This document shows positions 1 through 5,433 of a stretch of DNA of 6,627 nt, one piece after another. The notes below the pieces were generated by a model, which ran no database searches, was not told the origin of the DNA, and worked only from the letters and a program-made list of their open reading frames with translations. The stretch is from Gammaproteobacteria bacterium (GTDB lineage: Bacteria; Pseudomonadota; Gammaproteobacteria; UBA9214). The stretch spans positions 1 through 6,627 of the forward strand of contig JAOUCV010000122.1 of NCBI GenBank assembly GCA_029859555.1, given 5' to 3'. Positions within the stretch are counted from its first letter, which is position 1. Every line of letters begins with the position of its first letter. Both the position numbers and the translations under genes were made by a program.

Positions 1-209
1 GCACCGATACGGATGATGTACCCTGGTACGTTGTGCCCTCTGATGACAAAAAGCGTGCCCGCCTGAACTGTATTTCACATCTGCTCAATACGATTCCCTA
101 CAAGGAATTGCCGCGTCCCAAGGTGAAACTGGGCAAACGCGACCTGAAGGGCAAGTACGATGATGAGACGCCGCTCAAGACCCGGCGCACTGTCCCTGCT
201 AAATACTAA
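1..209 (+). CDS. ppk2: Polyphosphate kinase 2 (class I PPK2), C-terminal fragment
   Basis: This is the last 68 residues of a gene that begins upstream of the window; the frame opens at base 3 and ends with TAA at 207-209. The visible part carries the class I PPK2 tail: a PWYVV strand, then SDDKKRARLNCISHLL, then IPYKELPRPKVKL and a basic end. In the family this enzyme transfers phosphate between polyphosphate and nucleoside di- or triphosphates (ADP to ATP or GDP to GTP) in the cytoplasm. The Walker A loop and catalytic Asp/Arg residues lie outside the window, so activity cannot be judged. It runs convergently towards the 2-phosphoglycerate-kinase-like gene, and pap, another PPK2-superfamily gene, lies about 1.45 kb downstream. 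Family assignment is firm; the nucleotide preference is not visible. Confidence 0.9.
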   Translation, partial: TDTDDVPWYVVPSDDKKRARLNCISHLLNTIPYKELPRPKVKLGKRDLKGKYDDETPLKTRRTVPAKY

Positions 210-349
210 CCAGCCCTGGTTCGCACTGCTCTGGCCGGAGTGACAGCTTGCTCAGTGTTTCTCCCGGCTGGAGATGCAGGTAGCAGTAAACTTCTCGTAA
301 AAGACTGTCGGGTTTCCAGCCAGAGAAAGGCCTGCTGGTATCTTTTGCT
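210..349. other. Convergent intergenic region, no clear terminator
   Basis: These 140 bases separate the ends of ppk2 (+) and the kinase gene (-). A perfect 6+6 base dyad with a 2-base centre (AACCAGCCCTGGTT, 208-221) overlaps the ppk2 stop. A longer imperfect GC-rich stem can form between about 230-239 and 260-270, with one bulged C and a loop of about 20 bases. Neither is followed by a clear T tract, so both are only weak candidates for termination structures. I see no gene or repeat here. Confidence 0.35.
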
Positions 350-1543
350 TCAGGCAAAAACCTCTTGTGGCGATGCATTGAAATCTTCTGCCAGTGTTTC
401 GATGGTGATGCGCATGATTTCACGAAACACCTTGTCCCTGTCATTGTTAATGACAATAGGTTTGTTTGCGCGGTCTGCCTCGGACAGAAGGTAGGACTGC
501 AGGCGCCATATTTCATCAAAGTGTTTAAGGTAGCGACTCGCTCTACGCTCCGGCACATTGGCGCCTCGACCTCGAATTCTTTGCTGTAACTGTTTACGCT
601 TCAGCACACCCAGCATGATGGGTATGACAATCGCATCATCGTGTTTTGACAGCTTTTCTTCAATAGCCGAATGAATGTGGACACCTTCAAGGATCAGTGA
701 TACCCGTTCACGCAAGGCGCGCTGGGTGACTGCTTCAATGGCAACGGCGAGCAAATCTGCCTGGCTGCGGTAGCCATTCACCAGCAGCGTATCAGAGACA
801 TCATCAATGACTTCCGGGTTGCCTGGCAGGGCCGTCCAGGCGGTAAATGATGAAACATGCAGCACTGGTACCAGCTGCTCCGGCATCATGATACGCATGA
901 CTTCCCGCAGCATATCGGTTGACTGGGTGCGCACGATATCCAGACGGTTTGCAAGCATGGTGGCAATGGTGCTTTTGCCGCAGCCGGCCGTGCCACCTAT
1001 AAGAAAAATTATGGGTTTGCCGCTGTTGACGAAATCACGCCATACCAGCCAGCGATGGGCGACTGCCGGTCCGAGTTCGCTCGACTGTCGCAGATACCTG
1101 TAGGTCAGTTCACTGAGTCGTCGTGATGTCAGTTTTTCGATGCGTCGGTCAAGCAGATGTTTGTAAACGGTGGCCACTATATCCATGGCCTCATCACTGC
1201 TGATGCCGATATTTTCGAGACCGTGTTGATACTCGAGTCTGGAAAATTGCGTTACCTGCCCGTCACGTTGTTCCACCTGCAGGGCAAAGAGATTTTTCTC
1301 TTGCTCGTACCGGATCAGTACATCCTTTCCGCCAGGGCTGGCCTTGAGCAGCTTGATGACCCGTTGGCGCAGTTCATCGGTTGTTATCACCGGCTGATTA
1401 TCAAGATCGTCGCGAATTCCCGTCGCCAGCTCATGAGCTGAATCGAATGACAGTCCTGAATCCTGCAGAGAGCGAATCAGGATGCCGCGCAGGAACGGAA
1501 CGCGTGTGCTGTCGTCACGGTCTTCAACGAGAATCTTTGCCAT
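350..1543 (-). CDS. ATP-cone / 2-phosphoglycerate kinase-type P-loop protein
   Basis: The predicted product is 397 residues and cytoplasmic, with no signal peptide or membrane segment. Residues about 3-66 form an ATP-cone: a VEDRDDSTRVPF strand, helices around SLQDSG and ITTDELRQRVIKLL. Residues about 88-152 repeat the same pattern (VEQRDG, GLENIGISSDEAMDIV, LTSRRLSEL), suggesting a second, diverged cone. The kinase part starts near 176, with Walker A GTAGCGKST at 184-192, then STDMLREVMR at 208-217, PVLHVSSF at 226-233 and LEGVHIH at 285-291, all typical of the 2-phosphoglycerate kinase family (COG2074-like). Characterised archaeal members make 2,3-bisphosphoglycerate; the bacterial substrate is not shown by the sequence. 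ATP-cones usually sense ATP/dATP. It is transcribed divergently from pap and convergently to ppk2, implying a link to polyphosphate or energy charge. The ATG at 1543 is preceded by AAGGTGAG. Family call firm, substrate uncertain. Confidence 0.85.
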   Translation of the reverse strand: MAKILVEDRDDSTRVPFLRGILIRSLQDSGLSFDSAHELATGIRDDLDNQPVITTDELRQRVIKLLKASPGGKDVLIRYEQEKNLFALQVEQRDGQVTQFSRLEYQHGLENIGISSDEAMDIVATVYKHLLDRRIEKLTSRRLSELTYRYLRQSSELGPAVAHRWLVWRDFVNSGKPIIFLIGGTAGCGKSTIATMLANRLDIVRTQSTDMLREVMRIMMPEQLVPVLHVSSFTAWTALPGNPEVIDDVSDTLLVNGYRSQADLLAVAIEAVTQRALRERVSLILEGVHIHSAIEEKLSKHDDAIVIPIMLGVLKRKQLQQRIRGRGANVPERRASRYLKHFDEIWRLQSYLLSEADRANKPIVINNDRDKVFREIMRITIETLAEDFNASPQEVFA

Positions 1544-1545
1544 AT

Positions 1546-1553
1546 CTCACCTT
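1546..1553 (-). promoter_or_regulatory. Ribosome binding site of the 2PGK-like gene
   Basis: On the minus strand AAGGTGAG lies two bases before the ATG at 1543-1541. The AGGTG core is about 5 bases from the start codon. This supports the chosen start, from which the ATP-cone begins at once. Confidence 0.6.
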
Positions 1554-1590
1554 GTTAATAATCAGTCTTCCGGTAACTGCATACATTCGT

Positions 1591-1606
1591 TTATCATCAA
1601 TGATAA
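1591..1606. promoter_or_regulatory. Perfect AT-rich palindrome with back-to-back -10-like hexamers
   Basis: TTATCAT and ATGATAA are exact 7-base inverted repeats around a CA centre, in the middle of the 118-base divergent region between the 2PGK-like gene and pap. Each strand reads TATCAT (5 of 6 matches to a sigma-70 -10 box). On the minus strand, TCTACA (1628-1623) lies 17 bases upstream of this hexamer and matches 4 of 6 bases of a -35 box, which would place transcription start near 1593. On the plus strand no good -35 box accompanies it. It may be an operator, a pair of overlapping promoters, or both. No regulator family is recognised from the motif. Confidence 0.35.
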
Positions 1607-1650
1607 CGGATTCAGTTTATGCTGTAGACCAGTAGATGAACAGATATCAT

Positions 1651-1655
1651 GGAGG
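1651..1655 (+). promoter_or_regulatory. Ribosome binding site of pap
   Basis: GGAGG sits 6 bases before the ATG at 1662. It decides the start: the same frame is open upstream to an ATG at 1482, but that one lies inside the divergent gene and would add 60 residues that do not look like the family. Confidence 0.8.
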
Positions 1656-1661
1656 CTTGAA

Positions 1662-3206
1662 ATGTTCAGAATTGCCGAGCTTGGACAAACCGTTCCCAAG
1701 AGTGAATTTAACCAACGGGAGCCGCTATTAAGGCAGGGTTTGCTTGAGGTGCAGGCGAATCTCAGTCTCAGTAGCCGATTTCCGGTAATTATCCTGTTTG
1801 CCGGGGTAGACGGCGGTGGCAAGGGTGACACCGTTAATGTTCTGAATGAGTGGATGGACCCGCGCTGGTTGATGACCCGGGCCTATGATGAGCCCTCTGA
1901 CGAGGAACGTGACAGGCCGGAATACTGGCGTTTCTGGCGCGATTTGCCACCAAAAGGCCGTATCGGCCTGTTCCTTAGTTCCTGGTATTCACAGCCGATA
2001 CTGCGCCGGGTTCATGACAAGGATAATGAGGCCATATTCGATGACCATCTGGACCGTATACTGGCTTTCGAGAAGGCTCTTGCCGACGACGGGGCGCTGA
2101 TCCTCAAATTCTGGATGCACCTGAGTCATGATGCACAGAAGCAACGACTGAAGAAACTTGAAAAAGATCCCCTTACCAGCTGGCGTGTCACCCCGCAGGA
2201 CTGGGAGCACTGGCACATTTATGACCGCTTCGAAACGGCAGCGGAACGGGCCATCATGCGTACCAGTACCGGTACGGCACCCTGGACGATCGTCGAGGGC
2301 GTAGACCCGTGTTTCCGAAGCCTGACCGTTGGAGAAATTATTCGTACTGAAATCAGCAAGCATCTTGAGGAAACCCGCAAGAAGGAATTATTGCTGGAGG
2401 AACTGGCAGTCGGGCGCAGTCTGCAAACGGAGAGCGAGGAGGCGACAGCGGTAGATGAACCGCTTATAGCTCCCCTGAAGGGAACCACCATAGTGTCCAG
2501 CCTGGATATGTCGCAGCAACTCAATAAAACCGACTACAGAAAGCAATTGAAGGAATGTCAGGCGCGGCTTAACAAGCTGCATCGCAAGGCACTCAAGAAA
2601 AAGATTTCAACCATCCTGTTGTTCGAGGGAGCCGATGCGGCGGGAAAGGGTGGCTCGATCCGCCGGATAACCGCGGCGCTGGATGCTCGTCACTACCAGG
2701 TTATTCCTATTGCGGCACCTACTGATGAGGAACGGGCGCACCACTACCTGTGGCGTTTCTGGAGGCACCTGTCCCGTGCCGGCCGGATTAATATTTTTGA
2801 CCGTAGCTGGTACGGGCGAGTCCTGGTGGAACGGGTTGAAGGATTTGCCTCCGAGGATGAATGGAAGCGTGCCTTTTCCGAAATTAATGAATTCGAGGAA
2901 CAATTGACTCATCACGGGATTCTGCTGCTGAAGTACTGGGTGCACATTACCAAGGACGAGCAGCTGGAGCGCTTCAAGGCGCGCGAGCAAATACCTCACA
3001 AGCGCTGGAAACTTACCGATGAGGACTGGCGTAACCGCGAGAAATGGGATGACTATAACTGGGCAGTTAACGATATTGTCGAACACACCAGCACATATGC
3101 AGCTCCCTGGGTGCTGGTGGAAGGTAATAACAAGCGCTTCGCGCGCATCAAGGTGATCAGTACCTTCTGTGACAGGCTGGAAGCAATGCTTGCTGCTAAT
3201 AAATAG
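1662..3206 (+). CDS. pap: Polyphosphate:AMP phosphotransferase (two-domain class II PPK2)
   Basis: The 514-residue product transfers phosphate from polyphosphate to AMP, giving ADP, in the cytoplasm. It consists of two fused PPK2 domains. Domain 1 (about 1-230) begins FRIAELGQTVPK as usual for PAP, with P-loop GVDGGGKGD at 48-56, PSDEERDRPEYWRFWR at 78-93 and the lid-region helix around 160-190. A variable, acidic linker spans about 231-285. Domain 2 (about 286-514) has P-loop GADAAGKGG at 323-331, PTDEERAHHYLWRFWR at 353-368 and the Walker-B-like FDRSWYGR at 379-386. The equivalent of D380-R381 in domain 1 is L105-S106, so domain 2 looks like the fully equipped catalytic unit. The length suits the family (about 500 residues). 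Start chosen by the GGAGG site. With class I PPK2 just upstream, the pair could convert AMP to ATP at the expense of polyphosphate. Confidence 0.94.
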   Translation: MFRIAELGQTVPKSEFNQREPLLRQGLLEVQANLSLSSRFPVIILFAGVDGGGKGDTVNVLNEWMDPRWLMTRAYDEPSDEERDRPEYWRFWRDLPPKGRIGLFLSSWYSQPILRRVHDKDNEAIFDDHLDRILAFEKALADDGALILKFWMHLSHDAQKQRLKKLEKDPLTSWRVTPQDWEHWHIYDRFETAAERAIMRTSTGTAPWTIVEGVDPCFRSLTVGEIIRTEISKHLEETRKKELLLEELAVGRSLQTESEEATAVDEPLIAPLKGTTIVSSLDMSQQLNKTDYRKQLKECQARLNKLHRKALKKKISTILLFEGADAAGKGGSIRRITAALDARHYQVIPIAAPTDEERAHHYLWRFWRHLSRAGRINIFDRSWYGRVLVERVEGFASEDEWKRAFSEINEFEEQLTHHGILLLKYWVHITKDEQLERFKAREQIPHKRWKLTDEDWRNREKWDDYNWAVNDIVEHTSTYAAPWVLVEGNNKRFARIKVISTFCDRLEAMLAANK

Positions 3207-3231
3207 TCGTTTAATCGTCCCTGTTTTCACA

Positions 3232-3259
3232 GCCATGTTTGATCCATGTCAAACATGGC
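3232..3259. promoter_or_regulatory. Perfect 10-base inverted repeat containing an FNR/FixK-type site
   Basis: GCCATGTTTG (3232-3241) and CAAACATGGC (3250-3259) are exact inverted repeats around 8 bases. The core at 3239-3252, TTGATCCATGTCAA, matches TTGAT-N4-ATCAA of FNR/ANR in 9 of 10 positions and the looser TTGA-N6-TCAA of FixK/DNR-type regulators exactly. It lies 25 bases after the pap stop and 81 bases before the DUF47 gene. As RNA it could also fold into a stem of up to 12 pairs, but no T run follows, so a simple intrinsic terminator is unlikely. The regulator itself is not in the window. Confidence 0.6.
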
Positions 3260-3274
3260 GAGTGATTCAGGGTC

Positions 3275-3280
3275 TAAAAT
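3275..3280 (+). promoter_or_regulatory. Candidate -10 box of the DUF47-PiT operon
   Basis: TAAAAT matches 5 of 6 bases of TATAAT. It predicts transcription start near 3287, which puts the centre of the FNR-type dyad (3245.5) at -41.5, the classical class II activator position. The -35 window (AACATG at 3252-3257, 17-base spacer) is poor, as expected for an activator-dependent promoter. Between this start and the ribosome site, GCCTGC (3294-3299) and GCAGGC (3318-3323) could pair in the leader. Confidence 0.5.
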
Positions 3281-3325
3281 CCAAACCATTAGAGCCTGCC
3301 TGTGACCACCTTGCAGCGCAGGCCG

Positions 3326-3331
3326 AAGGAG
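3326..3331 (+). promoter_or_regulatory. Ribosome binding site of the DUF47 gene
   Basis: AAGGAG ends 9 bases before the ATG at 3341. It rules out the in-frame GTG at 3302, which would add 13 residues and has no such site. Confidence 0.8.
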
Positions 3332-3340
3332 ATCGTAACC

Positions 3341-4021
3341 ATGTCATCCACAAATCCATTTGCCAACCTGTTTGGCAAGTCACCTTTCAAGGCCTTGCAG
3401 CTTCATATGCGTATCGTGCTTGAATGCGCCCGCGAAATTCCACCTTTGTTTGAATCCCTGGCTGCGGGTGACCAGGGGGGAGTAGTGGCCGCCAAGGAAA
3501 AGATCTTCGAGAAGGAAGCCGAGGCCGACAGAATCAAGAATGATATGCGTGGCGCCCTGCCTAAAAGTCTGTTTATGCCTGTGGATCGGCGTGACTTGCT
3601 GGAGGTCCTGCAAATGCAGGATTCGATCGCCGACACCGCCCAGGATATTGCAGGGTTGCTGATCGAGCGCCGCATGGAGATACCGGATTTCATGCAGCAG
3701 CCGATGCTGGCGCTGGCTCGACGCAGTGTTGATGCCTGTGAACAGTCGGCGAAAATAATCGAGGAACTGGACGAACTGCTGGCCATGGGGTTTCGTGGGC
3801 GCGAAGCGGAAAGGGTCGAAAAAATGGTCGAGCAGCTGAATCTGATTGAAGATGACACAGACGAGCTCGGTATTGAGCTGGCTCGTCACCTGTTTGAGCA
3901 TGAAGACGAAATCAAGCCGGTTTCCGTCATGATGTGGTACCAACTCATCGAGTGGGTTGGTGATCTGGCAGATTATGCCGAGAAGGTGGGTGACCGTCTG
4001 CGACTGCTGATCGCAAGATAA
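3341..4021 (+). CDS. DUF47 family PhoU-like protein (TIGR00153 type), PiT partner
   Basis: The 226-residue protein is all-helical in appearance, cytoplasmic and highly charged. It begins NPFANLFGKSPFKALQ as DUF47 proteins do. A helix rich in Glu and Asp (EKEAEADRIKNDM, 57-69) is followed by PVDRRDLLEVLQMQDSIADTAQDI (80-103 region), with acidic positions D94, D98 and D102, and later EWVGDLADYAEKVGDRL (204-220), with E204, D208, D211 and D218. These E/D-xxx-D repeats are the metal-binding signature of PhoU-like three-helix bundles. Family members are almost always encoded beside PiT permeases and are thought to modulate their phosphate transport. The PiT gene follows after 51 bases, suggesting one transcript. 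The expression signal is probably the FNR-type promoter upstream. I saw no Pho-box-like direct repeat. Length is normal for the family. Confidence 0.92.
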   Translation: MSSTNPFANLFGKSPFKALQLHMRIVLECAREIPPLFESLAAGDQGGVVAAKEKIFEKEAEADRIKNDMRGALPKSLFMPVDRRDLLEVLQMQDSIADTAQDIAGLLIERRMEIPDFMQQPMLALARRSVDACEQSAKIIEELDELLAMGFRGREAERVEKMVEQLNLIEDDTDELGIELARHLFEHEDEIKPVSVMMWYQLIEWVGDLADYAEKVGDRLRLLIAR

Positions 4022-4072
4022 GCTGCAGACCGTTAAATTCGCATATACAGACTCAGGTTGTGGAATAAGCTA

Positions 4073-5338
4073 ATGGAAATAATTGCAACGTACGGTTTTA
4101 TATTTATGGCCATGGCTGTTGTATTCGGGCTGTATATGACCTGGGGTATTGGCGCCAATGATGTGGCCAATGCCATGGGGACGTCCGTGGGATCCGGTGC
4201 CATTACGGTCAAACAGGCAATTATAATTGCCGCTATCTTCGAATTTGCAGGTGCGTTTATTGCTGGCGGCAATGTCACCAAGACGATCCGCAAAGGCATT
4301 ATTGATCCTTCGTCGATCGTCAACCAGCCGGAGATTCTGGTATACGGCATGCTCGCCGCCCTGCTGGCGGCTGCCATCTGGTTAATGATCGCTTCATCCA
4401 GGGGATGGCCGGTCTCGACTACGCACTCCATTGTCGGTGCCGTCATCGGATTTGCTGTGGTGGGTATCGGGGTCGATGCGGTGGAATGGGGCAAGGTTGG
4501 CCAGATTGCGGCCAGCTGGGTGGTGTCACCGCTACTGGGTGGGACCATTGCCTTCCTGCTGATGATGAGTATCCGTCGACTTATTCTGAATACTAAAAAT
4601 CCGTTCCTGAGTGCAAAACGCTGGGGGCCTGGCTACATCTTTCTGGTCGGTTTTATTATCTCACTTGTTACCATGTTCAAGGGTCTGAAGCACCTGGACA
4701 TCGAGTTATCTGTTGGTATGAGCTTCGTGGTGGCGGTGATTTTCGGGATGCTCCTGGCCGGCATTGGCTGGTACCTGATCAACCGTATTGATATTGACCC
4801 GGGGGCTGACCGGGACTTCCACTTTGCCAGCGTGGAGAAAGTTTTCACTCCCATGATGATATTCACGGCCTGTGCGATGGCCTTCGCACATGGATCGAAC
4901 GATGTCGCCAACGGTATTGCTCCACTAGCCGCCGTTATCAGCATTGTCCAATCCGGCGGTGAAGTTGCACAAAAGGCTGCCTTGCCCTTGTGGATACTGG
5001 TGCTTGGTGGTACCGGTATCGTCGTCGGTCTGGCGACCATGGGCTACCGTGTAATGAAGACCATTGGCAGTGGCATAACCCAGCTCACACCGAGTCGCGG
5101 CTATTGTGCAACGCTGGCGGCGGCCACAACCGTGGTGCTGGCGTCGCGTACCGGTTTGCCGGTCTCCACTACGCATATCGCCGTGGGTGCCGTCATTGGT
5201 GTCGGTCTGGCCCGCGGAGTCGGAGCAATCGATTTGCGTGTAATCGGGAATATCGTGATTTCATGGGTTGTGACCTTGCCGGTGGGTGCCGCGCTGTCGG
5301 CACTGTTCTTTTTTACCCTGAAAGGCATGTTTTCCTAA
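4073..5338 (+). CDS. pit: PiT-family inorganic phosphate transporter
   Basis: This is an inner-membrane, cation-coupled low-affinity phosphate permease of 421 residues with about ten to twelve hydrophobic segments. The two halves are an internal inverted duplication: GANDVANAMGTSVGSGA (27-43) corresponds to AHGSNDVANGIAPLAAV (272-288), and PVSTTH occurs at 113-118 and again at 363-368. These PiT signature segments contain the Asn-Asp pairs (N29-D30 and N276-D277) thought to bind phosphate and cation. A hydrophilic loop with GADRDFHFASVEKVF (244-258) lies between the halves. All signatures are intact, so the protein should work. Start: ATG at 4073 with GGA 8 bases upstream is preferred; an in-frame TTG at 4058 would add 5 residues. 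The gene follows the DUF47 gene closely, probably in the same operon. PiT carriers are reversible, so direction of flux depends on gradients; the coupling ion (H+ or Na+) is not decided here. Confidence 0.95.
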   Translation: MEIIATYGFIFMAMAVVFGLYMTWGIGANDVANAMGTSVGSGAITVKQAIIIAAIFEFAGAFIAGGNVTKTIRKGIIDPSSIVNQPEILVYGMLAALLAAAIWLMIASSRGWPVSTTHSIVGAVIGFAVVGIGVDAVEWGKVGQIAASWVVSPLLGGTIAFLLMMSIRRLILNTKNPFLSAKRWGPGYIFLVGFIISLVTMFKGLKHLDIELSVGMSFVVAVIFGMLLAGIGWYLINRIDIDPGADRDFHFASVEKVFTPMMIFTACAMAFAHGSNDVANGIAPLAAVISIVQSGGEVAQKAALPLWILVLGGTGIVVGLATMGYRVMKTIGSGITQLTPSRGYCATLAAATTVVLASRTGLPVSTTHIAVGAVIGVGLARGVGAIDLRVIGNIVISWVVTLPVGAALSALFFFTLKGMFS

Positions 5339-5365
5339 GGCATCACTGTTGTCCCCTAAACTTCC

Positions 5366-5424
5366 TCTCCCGCGGGGAGATGGGATAAGATGAAGTAACC
5401 AGCTGATTTTATCTCTACTCCCCG
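5366..5424 (+). promoter_or_regulatory. Leader with two competing hairpins before the P-loop kinase gene
   Basis: The 95-base gap after pit can fold in two exclusive ways. A short GC stem pairs TCTCCC (5366-5371) with GGGAGA (5375-5380) around GCG. A longer stem pairs 5373-5391 with 5406-5424: 15 Watson-Crick and 2 G-U pairs, 2 mismatches (5380/5417 and 5381/5416) and a 14-base loop. The long stem ends directly on the GGGA (5424-5427) that probably serves as ribosome site. The short stem alone might act as a terminator, but no T tract follows it. This may be an attenuator, a translational switch or merely a transcript-stabilising structure; function is inferred from the pairing only. Confidence 0.4.
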
Positions 5425-5433
5425 GGATGCTTG

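Noticed and set aside
208..221. AACCAGCCCTGGTT as a terminator of ppk2
   Set aside because: The dyad has only a 2-base centre, overlaps the stop codon and lacks a T tract.
1482..1661. In-frame upstream extension of pap to an ATG at 1482
   Set aside because: It overlaps the divergent gene, has no ribosome site, adds 60 residues unlike PAP proteins, and a good GGAGG site precedes the ATG at 1662.
2607..3236. Long open frame on the minus strand opposite pap (209 codons)
   Set aside because: It lies wholly antisense to the conserved second PPK2 domain and its product resembles no protein family; it is a by-product of codon bias.
3232..3259. The perfect inverted repeat as a Rho-independent terminator of pap
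   Set aside because: The stem is only moderately GC-rich and no T tract follows on either side; the FNR-type core and promoter spacing explain it better.
3302..3340. GTG at 3302 as start of the DUF47 gene
   Set aside because: ATG at 3341 has AAGGAG at good distance, and DUF47 proteins begin with the NPF...LFGKSP segment found right after it.
3207..3340. Pho box (PhoB site) upstream of the phosphate transport operon
   Set aside because: I looked for two CTGTCAT-like direct repeats 11 bases apart and found none.
3380..3943. Open frames on the minus strand opposite the DUF47 gene (up to 187 codons)
   Set aside because: They are antisense to a well-conserved gene, have no family features, and one is low-complexity serine-rich.
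4058..4072. TTG at 4058 as start of the PiT gene
   Set aside because: ATG at 4073 is a stronger start codon with GGA at suitable distance, and only five residues are at stake; the point is not fully settled.
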